Source: Agarophyton chilense
Taxonomy: Eukaryota; Rhodophyta; Florideophyceae; Gracilariales; Gracilariaceae
Length of the DNA: 64,000 nt
NCBI GenBank assembly: GCA_030374765.1
Contig: JARGXX010000095.1
Coordinates: 682,001 to 746,000 of the forward strand
Direction of reading: 5' to 3'
Made by a program: the position numbers and the translations under genes. Below the pieces are notes generated by a model. The model was not told the origin of the DNA, made no database searches, and saw nothing but the letters and a program-made list of their open reading frames with translations. Shown one piece after another: positions 53,776-63,770 of this stretch (position 1 is the first letter of the stretch; each line of letters starts with the position of its first letter).

Positions 53776-56142
53776 ATGATACGGCCCGCAACGTCTGCGT
53801 GGCAACGGCGACGACAGGTTGGGCACTTGCTCTGCACGTGCTGCGCGTGCGCTGCGCTTCGCGGCGCGACCCGCTTCGCCGTAGCTTTCGCTTCGTCTTC
53901 GGTTCCTTGTCGTACGGCGCGCTCTGCGCCCAGGCTTCGTTTCCGCTCGCCTTGCTCGCCTTGCTCGCCTTGCTCGTCTGGCTTGTGCTGCTTGCGTTGC
54001 GCGCCTCGCTCCATGCCGCTGGCGTCGCCGGCGTGCTCCTTGGACATGGAGTGCGCCGCAGAGACTCGTGTCAGACTCGACCTCTCCGCGCTCCCGCCGC
54101 GGAAGAACAGGGATTGGGTTTGTACGAACAACACGCGGAATGCGTTTGGTCACAATCATCTGGTGGATATGCTTGATGTGCACGCTGCGAACTGTGAGTT
54201 GCAACGCGATGATCAGCTCCCGAACTGGCGACCTTCTGCTTCGTTTGCGTACAGACTGCGAGCGCTTGGCGCCGAGTTTCGCCGACAGGTCACGGGCGCC
54301 TTTGCGAGACGCATTGGCTTTGATAACCTCCTGTGTGTTCCTTCGGACGAAGCTTGTTTGTCCGTTGGGGAACAGAGCGAGTGCACTAGTAATGCTATGC
54401 AATCGGGAATAAAGATGATTGTTGGAGCCGTTTTGACCGACCACACGAGCAACGTGTTTGCTCGGGTTCCTATCTTACTCCGTGCAGATGTAGCGGATGA
54501 AATTTTCAATCTCGGCATCGAACACGAGTGCGATGACCAAAGGCTTGTTTATATCGCCGTAGCAATCAAACGACGCCCTGTTGAAACAAAGGGATCGGCA
54601 GTCTTAAAGAAACGGTGCCTCGAGAAGCTGCAGAAGGAAGTTTTCTTGTGGAATTTGTTATTGTCCCAATCCCAGCGACACGATGTGCGCAGAGCGCTCA
54701 TCATCGGGCTGCACCCCAAGCGGAAGAAGGCTGTTGCCACAGGTGCAATGCCGCTCAAGCCCCGTGCAGCGGAAAGCAAACAGCCTTCGCTCGCCGTGTT
54801 TGACAAGAAAGTATGGAAACTTGCCGTTCTTGCGTTCGATGATTTGAAACATTACGCCCGCCGCAGTGCGCTAGATGCGTTGAAATGGCGCATTGACGTT
54901 ATGGATGAGGGCCGCGCGTGGTTGATGAACGGTATCAAACAAATGTCCAAATTGTCCGCCTCGCCATCTTTCCCGCACTTGGCGCACTCGGCTAATCCAA
55001 TGTATGCGTTGGTTTGCACAACGTCCGACCCGCGTTTGCGTCCTAACATGAAGAGCCCCCCAATGTTTGACTGGCCCTGGGAGACCGCTAAGAGAAAACT
55101 GGCCCACGACCTTCGCGAGCTCACTCTGGTATCCGGTATCAGCAGAAGCGCTGCCGAAGAAGCGATGGCAAAAGGAATTCCAAACGACTACTCTCACCAC
55201 GCCGTGACTGCGGAAGCTCTTGGTTCCAACTCACTGTTTACAACAGAGGTTTTGATAAAGAACAAGCCTGAATACAAAGGCCCTGTCGTTACACCGAGAA
55301 TCATTCCGCACAATCGATCAAACTGGAGGCTTTTGCAGGAATTTCATCAACAGTATCCCCACCGTTTTAGTAAGAATGGCCAAATGCTGCCTGGTATCGA
55401 ACAGAGGTCTTTTTACGTCGACTTCGAGCTTGCCTCGGCAGAGCACGTGAGGGCTGACGATTCAACGCAGCTTGCAGAAAATGCGGACCCAAATCTCATA
55501 CACAAGTTTGGCGAAACATTTGATGTGTACCCCACGGCGCCGTTGGTTGACGAGGCAATCTCAGTCGCGCTGGTGTTCATGATTGGATGTGGTCAGGTTG
55601 TAGACGGTGCATGGAAGCATAGCGTTTTCATATCTGACTCGCTAGACAAAGAGGGGGAAAAGAAAGTAATCCTGGAATGGTTGCAGCACATGAATGAGCT
55701 GACTCGTGCCCAGAAAGAGCCACCATTGGTGCACGTTTGGGGACCAGAAAAGCAGTTATTGAAGCAGGCGCTTAGGCGCATGCCCCAGCCGTTCATTCGT
55801 GAGACAGAGCCACTCCGCAACTTTGTCATTATGGACGTACACAAAATAGTAGCCAATTCTTGCGTTTCCATCCGCGGAAGTTTGAACAACTCTATCAAAA
55901 ACGTGGCGAAAGCGTTGGAGGACCTGGGGTTGTTGGATGACTATGCGGGTAGAGTCAATGATGGCGGAGTCGGGAAAGGTCCTGATGCGATAGCTGTCGC
56001 GTTACATGCGGTAGAGCTTGTGCAAAAGAAGAAGGCCGTATCGCTGTCTGAGGTTGCAGGGGTGAAAGATATAGCACGTTACAACGAGCACGATTGCCGC
56101 GACGTGGCACGCATTGTGGCATACTTGAGAAAGAATCATTGA
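53776..56142 (+). CDS. RecB-like plus RNase H-like (DEDD) nuclease
   Basis: 788 residues from the first ATG. ATGs at 54013 and 54046 are plausible later starts, because residues 1-80 are Arg/Ser/Cys/Ala-rich and could be a targeting peptide or non-coding. The middle part (residues about 150-320: ARVPILLRADVAD, VYIAVAIKRRP, then KEVFLWNLLLSQSQ) resembles a RecB/PD-(D/E)XK nuclease fold, with a weak acidic site and a Lys in AIK. The C-terminal part has DEDDy exonuclease marks: RSFYVDFELAS (D, E), NFVIMDVHKIV followed by SIKNVAKALEDLG, and RYNEHDCRDVARIVAYL. This matches the RecB-like/predicted RNase H nucleases of bacteria and some large DNA viruses. The gene is intact. Its substrate is unknown; DNA repair or defence is possible. 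Confidence 0.65.
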   Translation: MIRPATSAWQRRRQVGHLLCTCCACAALRGATRFAVAFASSSVPCRTARSAPRLRFRSPCSPCSPCSSGLCCLRCAPRSMPLASPACSLDMECAAETRVRLDLSALPPRKNRDWVCTNNTRNAFGHNHLVDMLDVHAANCELQRDDQLPNWRPSASFAYRLRALGAEFRRQVTGAFARRIGFDNLLCVPSDEACLSVGEQSECTSNAMQSGIKMIVGAVLTDHTSNVFARVPILLRADVADEIFNLGIEHECDDQRLVYIAVAIKRRPVETKGSAVLKKRCLEKLQKEVFLWNLLLSQSQRHDVRRALIIGLHPKRKKAVATGAMPLKPRAAESKQPSLAVFDKKVWKLAVLAFDDLKHYARRSALDALKWRIDVMDEGRAWLMNGIKQMSKLSASPSFPHLAHSANPMYALVCTTSDPRLRPNMKSPPMFDWPWETAKRKLAHDLRELTLVSGISRSAAEEAMAKGIPNDYSHHAVTAEALGSNSLFTTEVLIKNKPEYKGPVVTPRIIPHNRSNWRLLQEFHQQYPHRFSKNGQMLPGIEQRSFYVDFELASAEHVRADDSTQLAENADPNLIHKFGETFDVYPTAPLVDEAISVALVFMIGCGQVVDGAWKHSVFISDSLDKEGEKKVILEWLQHMNELTRAQKEPPLVHVWGPEKQLLKQALRRMPQPFIRETEPLRNFVIMDVHKIVANSCVSIRGSLNNSIKNVAKALEDLGLLDDYAGRVNDGGVGKGPDAIAVALHAVELVQKKKAVSLSEVAGVKDIARYNEHDCRDVARIVAYLRKNH

Positions 56143-56398
56143 GCGTGGGACATGGGACAGAAACTAATGTTTAGTTGTTGGCGATGACAGAGTCAACTTG
56201 ACATGCAAACGAGACGAACAAAAAAGGTAATCGCGGACGACGACGACGACGACAACATGCAACAGTTCCATTAGGAGTGCACCATGAACTGAAGGATGGA
56301 TCAAGGCGCGCGAGTCTCCTTATAGAAACTAGGACATTCGGTAAGCACACGTACGTTCGAGCGCTGGGAGCGTGGGCATTACAGTTGGTGTACGTTGG
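56143..56398. other. Convergent intergenic spacer
   Basis: Terminator region shared by the nuclease (plus) and the GDT1-like gene (minus). It contains a short GAC repeat at about 56235-56255. Confidence 0.4.
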
Positions 56399-57202
56399 TT
56401 ATTCGACGTAACCACCGGCAGTTATCATGGCAAAGCAGACAAACAAGAGCCCACCCATGAGCGCGACGGCCTTCTCAGAGATCTTGGAGGCTAACAAACG
56501 ACCACCGACAACGGCGAGACCGGTACAAATAGCGTGTCCAAGGACGCCACCCAGAATGACGCCGTAGATATCCCTAGATGCTGCGAGGGCGATAGTGGCA
56601 ATCTGACTGCGATCGCCCCACTCGGCCAGCGCAGTCATGGTAAGCGCCTTCATAAAGGCCGGAGGCAAACCCGGCAATCGAGAAGGTTTGGGTTTCTTGT
56701 CCGGGGTGGCAAGCTCCTCCTCCACCTCTGCCAGCTCGTCGTTCTCCGCATTGGTGTGGCGGCGCATGCGCCACCAATCGCGCAGCAGCTGGAGACCAAA
56801 GTACAAAAAGAGGGCGGCAGCGGCCAGGGAGGTGTAGCGCTTGTCCAGCAAGAGCGGAAAGGCCTTGCCAATGGCGGCTGACAGCACGGTCATGGCGGCC
56901 AAGGCGGAGAGGGCGCCGGCCCAGATTGTGAGGCGCGACGATTTCATGGCGAGAATGGCGGCGACGAAGAAAGTGCGGTCGCCCAATTCGCAGGCAAGAA
57001 TGAGCAGGAGGGACTGGAAGAAGCCGGAAGCGAAACCGGCGTCATCGGCCAGCGAGACGCGCAGCGATTCGGGCACGAAGGACATGAGGGAGGGCATGTC
57101 GGTGACGGGGAGGTGAGGCTCGGACGGCGGGACGGGCAACGCGAATACAAAGACGCACGGCAACAGCAGCAGCAACGCTAGACAGCGACGGGAGAAGCGC
57201 AT
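56399..57202 (-). CDS. GDT1/TMEM165 family (UPF0016) Mn2+/Ca2+ transporter
   Basis: 267 residues from ATG 57202 (MRFSRRCLALLLLLPCVFVFALP). This start gives a clear signal peptide and is preferred over the ATG at 57364. The two family signatures E-x-G-D-(K/R)-(T/S) are both present: ACELGDRTFFVAAILAMK and LAEWGDRSQIATIALAA. Each lies in one half of a six-helix protein, with an acidic loop (NAENDELAEVEEELATPDKK) between them. GDT1 proteins exchange Mn2+ or Ca2+ for H+ in the Golgi or in plastid membranes and support glycosylation or photosystem assembly. The targeting here is not resolved. It is divergent from the squalene monooxygenase gene. Confidence 0.93.
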   Translation of the reverse strand: MRFSRRCLALLLLLPCVFVFALPVPPSEPHLPVTDMPSLMSFVPESLRVSLADDAGFASGFFQSLLLILACELGDRTFFVAAILAMKSSRLTIWAGALSALAAMTVLSAAIGKAFPLLLDKRYTSLAAAALFLYFGLQLLRDWWRMRRHTNAENDELAEVEEELATPDKKPKPSRLPGLPPAFMKALTMTALAEWGDRSQIATIALAASRDIYGVILGGVLGHAICTGLAVVGGRLLASKISEKAVALMGGLLFVCFAMITAGGYVE

Positions 57203-57510
57203 GGCATGTCGGGGGTGGGGGACGGGGGCGGGGGTGTTAGTGACGAGAATCGGCGCCGCTGCAATTTGAGCGGCGCAGGCGGCGTAGCGCTGGAGAGTTT
57301 CGAACTCAAAACGGTGCGGACGGCATGCGGCAACGATGGCGCGACTGACGCGGCACACGGGCACGCCGCCACCGGCAGCCGAGCGGCCGCGCTTTCTGCG
57401 CGCGCCCGTGTGTCGGTGTCAGCCAAAGCGCACCTCCCGCGACACAATGACATGTATCGCCCCGCGACACTCGGCTGCAGGCCGCTCTGGCCACGACGAC
57501 GGCGTGGCAT

Positions 57511-57642
57511 GCGTGGCCGGCGTGGCCGGCTTGGCCGGCTTGGCCGGCGTGGCCGGCTTGGCCGGCGTGGCCGGCGTGGCCGGCGTGGACGGCGTGGACG
57601 GCGTGGACGGCGTGGACGGCGTGGACGGCGTGGACGGCGTGG
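57511..57642. repeat. 9-bp minisatellite (CGTGGCCGG / CGTGGACGG)
   Basis: About 14 tandem 9-mers are arranged as a block of CGTGGCCGG/CTTGGCCGG variants followed by a block of CGTGGACGG. They lie in the divergent promoter region between the GDT1-like and squalene monooxygenase genes. The long frames they create on both strands (for example 57306-57869) are repeat artefacts. Confidence 0.9.
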
Positions 57643-58065
57643 GGCGTGATGGCGGTGAGCGGGCGTGCAGCCGTTGTAGATACAGTAGATGGCTGCGCAA
57701 CTGGAGCAAATGCCGTGGTGCACGACACGCTGTGCGACGCTTCGGAGCGCTTCAACGGATCGGCGACGACTCGTTGCGCGAGCACTTTTTTTTCGGTTTG
57801 TGGTGGAGATGGGCGGCTCGGGTTGAGCGCGCGTGCGCTGTGCTCACACAACTCAAGTTTGTCATGTAATGTAAGGTTAGCTTTGCGCGGCGGCGCGTCA
57901 TCAGCGAATCGACGTGACTGTTGCCCACACCCCCTTCATCTCGTCCCTCTTCTTCTTCGGCGTACGAGTGGCGCGTTGCAGCGCCGCATCTCACCCCCAC
58001 CACCAACCACCCCGAGCTCCTTCTTGTCGCGCGCTTGCCAGCCCGCCGTTGTCAGCCCAGCCCCC

Positions 58066-59466
58066 ATGCCGTCCGCGTCACAGCACGACGTCATCGTCGT
58101 CGGCGCCGGCGTTGCCGGCGGTGCCTTGATTAACTGTCTTGCGCGCGATGGGCGCCGCGTCCTGTGCGTCGAGCGCCACTTGCGCCACTTGGATGGCTCA
58201 CTGACCGAGCCGTCGCGCATTGTCGGAGAGCTTTTGCAGCCCGGCGGCTGTGAGAAGCTCCGACAGCTCGGACTCGCCGCCGCGCTCTCCGGCATTGACG
58301 CACAGCCCGTACATGGCTACGCCATGTTTCTTGACGGCCGTTCCGAATCCGTCTCGTACACAGAGCCATCGCACATCCAACACGTTGGCTACAGTTTTCA
58401 CAACGGCCGCTTCTTGAAGAGACTTCGTCAAATTGCGCTTCAACACCAAAACGTTACCCTCGTGCAAGGCAATGTTGTGTCGCTTGAGAAAGATTCCCTG
58501 GGAAAAGTTATCGGCGTCTGCTACCGAGATGAGCAAAAACGTCTCACGCGCGCTTACGCACATCTTACCATTGCGTGCGATGGATGTTCAAGCAGCTTGC
58601 GCAAGCGAGCTGCTGCCGAACACAACGTCTCGGTCTACTCCAACTTTCATGGCTTGCTGCTCGAAATGTCCGACGTGCCATTCCCGAACCACGGCCATGT
58701 CGTGCTTGCCGACCCTTCGCCCGTTCTCTTCTACCGCATAAGTAGCACTGAAGTTCGCTGTCTTGTCGACATTTCGAGCGAGTACACTGGAGATGTATCC
58801 GATTACATGTTGACCGTCGTAATGCCCCAAATTCCGCTGCAGTTTCAAAAGCCGTTTGAGACCGCCGTCAACAACGGCAAATCCAGAATGATGCCCAATC
58901 GCGTCATGCCTGCCCCGGCTGACATCATTCCTGGAGCGCTATTGCTGGGCGATGCCTTCAACATGCGTCACCCGCTCACGGGTGGTGGCATGACAGTTGC
59001 CTTGTCGGATGTTACCATTATTCGCGACTTGCTAAAACAAGTGCCTGATTTATCCGATGTTGACACCGTTTCACGGAAACTTGACGTGTTCTACACTGCT
59101 CGCAAACCCATGTCAACCACGATAAACATTCTTGCCAATGCATTGTATACACTATTTTGCGCCAAGGGTGACCCCGCCCTCAAGGATATGAGAGATGCTT
59201 GTTTCGAGTATCTTGGCAGGGGTGGAAGGATGACGCATGATCCCATAAGCATGCTAGGTGGAATCAAACCACAGCGATTTCTCCTTGTCACTCACTTCTT
59301 CGCTGTGGCGCTGTACGGTTGTGGCCGGGCAATGTTGCCGTTTCCCACTCCCGATCGACTGGGAAAGGCTTGGAGCATTTTCAGGGCTTCTTTCAACGTT
59401 ATCAAGCCCTTGATAGACGCAGAAAATCTTTGGCCATTGTCGTGGCTGCCTATTTCGGCCTTGTAG
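58066..59466 (+). CDS. SQE: Squalene monooxygenase (squalene epoxidase)
   Basis: 466 residues from ATG 58066 (MPSASQHDVIVVGAG). The frame is open upstream, but that part is repeat-derived and unlike the family. It carries the FAD Rossmann motif VVGAGVAGGALINCLARDGRRVLCVER, an RIVGELLQPGG stretch specific to squalene epoxidases, a DG motif near TIACDGCSSSLRK, and the second FAD motif GALLLGDAFNMRHPLTGGGMTVALSD. The C-terminal membrane-associating part has FAVALYGCGRAMLPFP. It converts squalene to 2,3-oxidosqualene in sterol synthesis at the endoplasmic reticulum. No introns are seen. Confidence 0.95.
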   Translation: MPSASQHDVIVVGAGVAGGALINCLARDGRRVLCVERHLRHLDGSLTEPSRIVGELLQPGGCEKLRQLGLAAALSGIDAQPVHGYAMFLDGRSESVSYTEPSHIQHVGYSFHNGRFLKRLRQIALQHQNVTLVQGNVVSLEKDSLGKVIGVCYRDEQKRLTRAYAHLTIACDGCSSSLRKRAAAEHNVSVYSNFHGLLLEMSDVPFPNHGHVVLADPSPVLFYRISSTEVRCLVDISSEYTGDVSDYMLTVVMPQIPLQFQKPFETAVNNGKSRMMPNRVMPAPADIIPGALLLGDAFNMRHPLTGGGMTVALSDVTIIRDLLKQVPDLSDVDTVSRKLDVFYTARKPMSTTINILANALYTLFCAKGDPALKDMRDACFEYLGRGGRMTHDPISMLGGIKPQRFLLVTHFFAVALYGCGRAMLPFPTPDRLGKAWSIFRASFNVIKPLIDAENLWPLSWLPISAL

Positions 59467-59656
59467 GTTTGTAGAATATTTGAGTGTAGAGAAAATCACT
59501 TCGACTAAATATGAGTAACTTTCGAATCTCAGCAAGAGCCTTGGAAACGTGTTTGTCAGTGAGAGTTTATGGGAGTCAAGTGAAGGTTAACAATGCCGTA
59601 ATGAACTTGAAATATTCAGGCTGTGAATGACACCTACATCCAAGCTTCTACAGGGT

Positions 59657-60610
59657 TTACAAATCGGCGTTTTCAGGCGGCGTGGGGTAGATGATCTTCC
59701 GCTTGACAAAGACACCGTTCGAGGGAACGATGTCGGCCATGCTCAGCCATTTGATAAGCAAACACTCAGCAGTCTCGTGTTCGTACGAGTAGTTCTCGCA
59801 AGGCCCCCCTCCTAGATGATCGAGAGGGTCGCAGCTTCCTGGTTCAAATACTTGCACAACAGAAAAGAAATCATCTGCCATGTCTCTTGGAATCAACGCA
59901 ATCGCGGTGCCGCTCAAATGGACTCGCGGTTCTTTGTCTGGCGGAGGAAGCGTAACGTGGATCCTCATGTTCGGCTGCAGACGCAGTATCCACTGATACC
60001 TTTTACCAGAGGCTTCTTCTTCGGCTTGAATCATCTTGTAACATTCTTTGGCAGCATAGAATTGCATGAAGTGATGGCTGTAATGACTCTTGTCCGTTCC
60101 TTCACGCAAATAACATTTGGACGATTCTGGGGTCTTGATGGCATCAACCGCAAATGTGCGAACTACTTTAGCTTTCATCGCATCAAACATAGGCTGAAGA
60201 ACGCCCAAATCATGTTCCTCCACATAATGCTCTCCGCTTCGCTCATGGTGGTAGTCATCCTTGGGGTCAACGTAGAAGAATATGTCCGCATTCTTATCAA
60301 CGGACCGTATGATGTCTAAGTTTTGGTGAAAGACGTGAGGAAAAGTACCGAGGTGCCCACTGTAACACACAGCCATTGCTGGTGCTCCTGAAGTCTTTTC
60401 TGAAACGCCAGTAAATTCCGTGACCTTGTTTACAATGGACGTCTTCAAGGGATGGTCCAAACGGTGCACAATAAGGGAAAGGATTGATCCAGCAATTATG
60501 ACAACCAAGAACAGCTTCGGAGCTGGACTCTTTGAAGGCGGATATGCGTGAGCCACATTTTGTGACGTGGCCTCATCATCGCGAACTGTCGGAGTTTCTG
60601 ACGCAGACAT
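59657..60610 (-). CDS. Type II membrane protein, glycosyltransferase-like
   Basis: 317 residues from ATG 60610 (MSASETPTVRDDE). A single signal-anchor helix (KLFLVVIIAGSILSLIVH, residues about 33-50) is followed by a lumenal domain beginning MAVCYSGHLGTFPHVFHQNLDIIRS, then NADIFFYVDP, YQWILRLQPNMRI and a Cys pair in SCDPLDHLGGGPCENY. The pattern fits the DUF7796-like or other uncharacterised glycosyltransferase-like proteins of algae and plants that open with a C-Y-S/F-G-H-x-R/G-T motif. A Golgi location is likely, but the donor and acceptor are unknown. It is convergent with squalene monooxygenase, with a 190-bp gap. Intact. Confidence 0.65.
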   Translation of the reverse strand: MSASETPTVRDDEATSQNVAHAYPPSKSPAPKLFLVVIIAGSILSLIVHRLDHPLKTSIVNKVTEFTGVSEKTSGAPAMAVCYSGHLGTFPHVFHQNLDIIRSVDKNADIFFYVDPKDDYHHERSGEHYVEEHDLGVLQPMFDAMKAKVVRTFAVDAIKTPESSKCYLREGTDKSHYSHHFMQFYAAKECYKMIQAEEEASGKRYQWILRLQPNMRIHVTLPPPDKEPRVHLSGTAIALIPRDMADDFFSVVQVFEPGSCDPLDHLGGGPCENYSYEHETAECLLIKWLSMADIVPSNGVFVKRKIIYPTPPENADL

Positions 60611-62390
60611 TAGAACTCAGCCTTCGATAAATTTCTGAACAAATCGTCTTGTTGTTTGGAGGTAGGGCTGGGTAGGGCAGACAACGGATAAATTGATGGC
60701 TTACCAACAACCTGGAGATATTTGGGCGATTAAGGAGAGCTACGAAGAGCATAGTAAAGAAACCGGTGTTTATGTAGAACATGCTATCAGATTTGTGATT
60801 CTTTTGTCAGCCGAACTATTAGAAGACATGCCATCTTGATACCTATAGATTCCTCAAGCTGACACTCTACCAGAAAAAAATCCCCGATCGGACTTTCAAA
60901 TGGACCGGGTTGTCATCAAAACCTCGTCGTGGTCCACGTTGATCCTGCCCCCCCCCCCGCGACAATCTTACCTGTGTTGGTGCCAGAGCAGCCAGGCCTG
61001 TCAGTGCCATTGCATTGCCTCAGAATCTCGAGTTCGGATAGGTGGGAGAGCTTTGTCTTTACCATGTCTTCTGTCAACATTACTCAAAACGCCTTTCGCC
61101 ACTCTAGTAAATTTGTTTGTTTATTAGTGCCTTATAAGTTTTTGATTGTGAAGCGTTGTCAAGAATGAGACAGTTTTCCCCACGAGGAGACCCTCGGCGA
61201 TTCCCACCGAGACCTGAAAATGAAAGACTAGGTTGGACACTGGACATGACGAGTAAAGAAAAACATTCTGTTTCTTATCGGAGAGAAGGTCAATCGTGGT
61301 CAACTACACCGCAACGACAAACCGCTTACCAATTCATAGAAGGAAAAGTGTTACGAAGTATATTCGATCCTTTCTGTTGTTTTAAAACAGGGTGGCGGCT
61401 CTCCTGGTATATGAGAACGACTGGGATTCCTGCGGCTTGGAGATAGCGTTTTATTGTCTGGGTCCTACGCGCAAGAGTCTTGAGAGTTTTGTCAATCGCG
61501 TAGTTGGAAATTATTCGACACATGACCAGGAGATCTTGCATTCATAAAAATCTCACGTTCTATTAAATTGTTGATGAAGGAGCACATACAGTAATAGTCC
61601 AATGGCACAATATATATTTGATTTCGATTTATATTTTTAATGACGTTTTCTTCCCTAGCGAGTTGGTGCATTGTTTCTGTTGATCTCAAATGTGGTAGAG
61701 CAAGACAGAGCATGGGGAGAAGTAAGGCGCTCCCTCTAGCTTCAAATTAAAACTTTCGAGACAGCAAATCGGTAAAAAACTTAAATTGAAGCGTCTTCAA
61801 ATTCAGAACCAGAACATGATGTTTCCCTCGCTCGGACCAACCAGAGAGAAAGAAACCTTTCATTCGTGGCTCAAAAATGCCTTGATGGCTCAGAGAACAT
61901 TTCTACTCGTCACACTCCTCATGCCCACACGCTTACCGTTTCAAGTCAGTGACATTTGATACAAGCATTCGTACGCACAAGGCGCGCGGCTGACACTCAC
62001 GGGCTGTCCCGCGCCGTTCAAAGATCTGCGGTCCAACCATATTGAGTGCGCCTGCGAAAGGCCAAGACGTCACTCCGGGAAAGGTCTCTGGATTGCGCCT
62101 TGTGTGGATAGTAGCTTTCCTTATCGGTACTTGTGGCGGTTTAGTTTCCTTTTCCTACCTAGTTCTCTCACTGCAATTGTGTTGCTTTGATGCGAGTGAT
62201 TGCAGTCTGCTGCCCGAATTCTAGATCTGCTTGAACAAGTAGACGACGTCTGAGTTCTGGAGCCTCGGTGCTTGTGAAAGCGTTTGGTGCGAGGACACAT
62301 AAATCAAATTGTTATATTCATCTGTCCACCGGCGTATTTGGATTGGAACTCAAGCACCGAATATAGCGTCAACCATAACATTCAACAATC
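60611..62390. other. Intergenic region upstream of the MFS transporter
   Basis: About 1.8 kb with no supported gene. A C10 run lies near 60949. A frame at 61166-61446 (MRQFSPRGDPRRFPPRP) and one at 62042-62224 with a hydrophobic segment are open, but they have no family resemblance, and the second lacks an ATG. Confidence 0.45.
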
Positions 62391-63770
62391 ATGTATGGCT
62401 ATATTTTTTCTGGGTTGATGATACTATGCGTTGTCGTACGCTCTGCTCAGTGGATGATGGAGTCACGTTCTGAGAGCGCGGAAGGAAAGTCAAGCACTCA
62501 AAACGCTCGAACTCCGGAATTCAAGTCCTTCCAACTGAACTATCTCGTCGTGTACTTGCTTGCTGTAGCGGCAGATTGGTTGCAAGGACCGTATGTGTAT
62601 GCACTCTACACAGAATACGGCTACGGCAAGAAGGAAATTGGACAGCTTTTCATAGCAGGGTTTGGTTCTTCTGCCGTCTTCGGAACTTTCGTCGGATCAG
62701 TTGCGGATAAGTATGGTCGAAAGTTTAACGTTATTGTATTTGTTGTTATGTATGCATTATCCTGTGTGACGAAGCATTCTCCTAACTTTAGTGTGCTTAT
62801 GGTGGGACGCCTTCTAGCCGGAATTGCTACAAGTATCCTGTTCTCTGCCTTTGAATCATGGCTTGTGTCTGAACACAACAGTCGCTCGCATCCCCCGTCG
62901 CTGCTGTCTGAGACGTTCTCCAAAGCCCAATTCGGTAACGCTGTCGTAGCCATTGTTTCTGGACAAGCTGCAGGAGCCGCCGCAGGTCAGTTCGGAAAGG
63001 TGGCCCCATTTGATACGGCCACAATTGTTTTGGGAGTCCTTGGTGTTATTGTATTACTCACTTGGTCTGAAAACTATGGCGATAGTCGGCAATCTGTTGG
63101 AGGCGGTCTTAAAAGCGCTTGGAATATGATGATTGCCGATGAGAAGATTTTGCTTGTGGGTATCATTCAATCTTGCTTCGAATCGGCCATGTACCTAATG
63201 GTATTCAGTTGGACACCGGCACTGCAAGCAGCATCAGATTCCATGGAACTCGGGGAGATTCCTCATGGTATGATCTTCAGCTCGTTTATGGTTTGTATCA
63301 TGATCGGAAGCAGTCTTTTCGTGTTTCTTCTGAAAACTCAGCCGGCCGAGTTGTTCATGCGCAACCTCTACATTTTGGGCGTAATGATGTTCACGGTTAC
63401 GGCTATTTCGAATAACGTTTGGGAAGTCTATGGGGCTCTGCTTGGCTTTGAGGTTATATGTGGACTCTACTTTCCAGCAATGGGAACTATGCGAGCAAAA
63501 TATGTTCCAGAAGTAACAAGGTCTGCGATCATGAATTACTTCCGGGTTCCTCTGAACGCCATAGTCTGTGTAACTCTGTACAGAAATCTAGAAAATGCGA
63601 CCGTGTTCCGTCTATGCGCGGTGATGATGGCCATTGCCGTAGTGAGCCAGCAAAGGCTGTTCAGTGTCTCCAAGGCATCGATTGGAACCAAGGACGATTG
63701 GACTCGTGAGGAAAGAGCGGAACTTGTTGAAGAAGGACTGGCAGCTAATGTGGAGGAAGCTACAAAATAA
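62391..63770 (+). CDS. MFSD5/MOT2-like major facilitator (molybdate-anion transporter family)
   Basis: 459 residues from ATG 62391 with about 11-12 hydrophobic helices. Family signatures include FQLNYLVVYLLAVAADWLQGPYVYALY, IGQLFIAGFGSSAVFGTFVGSVADKYGRK, VTKHSPNFSVLMVGRLLAGIATSILFSAFESWLVSEH and YVPEVTRSAIMNYFRVPLN. These are diagnostic of the MFSD5 group, which includes the Chlamydomonas high-affinity molybdate transporter MOT2. It probably moves molybdate into the cell for molybdenum cofactor. The substrate is inferred from the family. The length is typical, and the charged C-terminal tail (EERAELVEEGLAANVEEATK) is cytosolic. Intact and intron-free. Confidence 0.93.
   Translation: MYGYIFSGLMILCVVVRSAQWMMESRSESAEGKSSTQNARTPEFKSFQLNYLVVYLLAVAADWLQGPYVYALYTEYGYGKKEIGQLFIAGFGSSAVFGTFVGSVADKYGRKFNVIVFVVMYALSCVTKHSPNFSVLMVGRLLAGIATSILFSAFESWLVSEHNSRSHPPSLLSETFSKAQFGNAVVAIVSGQAAGAAAGQFGKVAPFDTATIVLGVLGVIVLLTWSENYGDSRQSVGGGLKSAWNMMIADEKILLVGIIQSCFESAMYLMVFSWTPALQAASDSMELGEIPHGMIFSSFMVCIMIGSSLFVFLLKTQPAELFMRNLYILGVMMFTVTAISNNVWEVYGALLGFEVICGLYFPAMGTMRAKYVPEVTRSAIMNYFRVPLNAIVCVTLYRNLENATVFRLCAVMMAIAVVSQQRLFSVSKASIGTKDDWTREERAELVEEGLAANVEEATK

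Noticed and set aside
57178-57869. Long frames over the 9-bp minisatellite on both strands
   Set aside because: A 9-bp repeat keeps all frames open; the products are only HAV/RRP-type repeats.
62042-62224. A 60-codon frame with a hydrophobic segment upstream of the MFS gene
   Set aside because: It starts with TTG, has no family match and no coding context.
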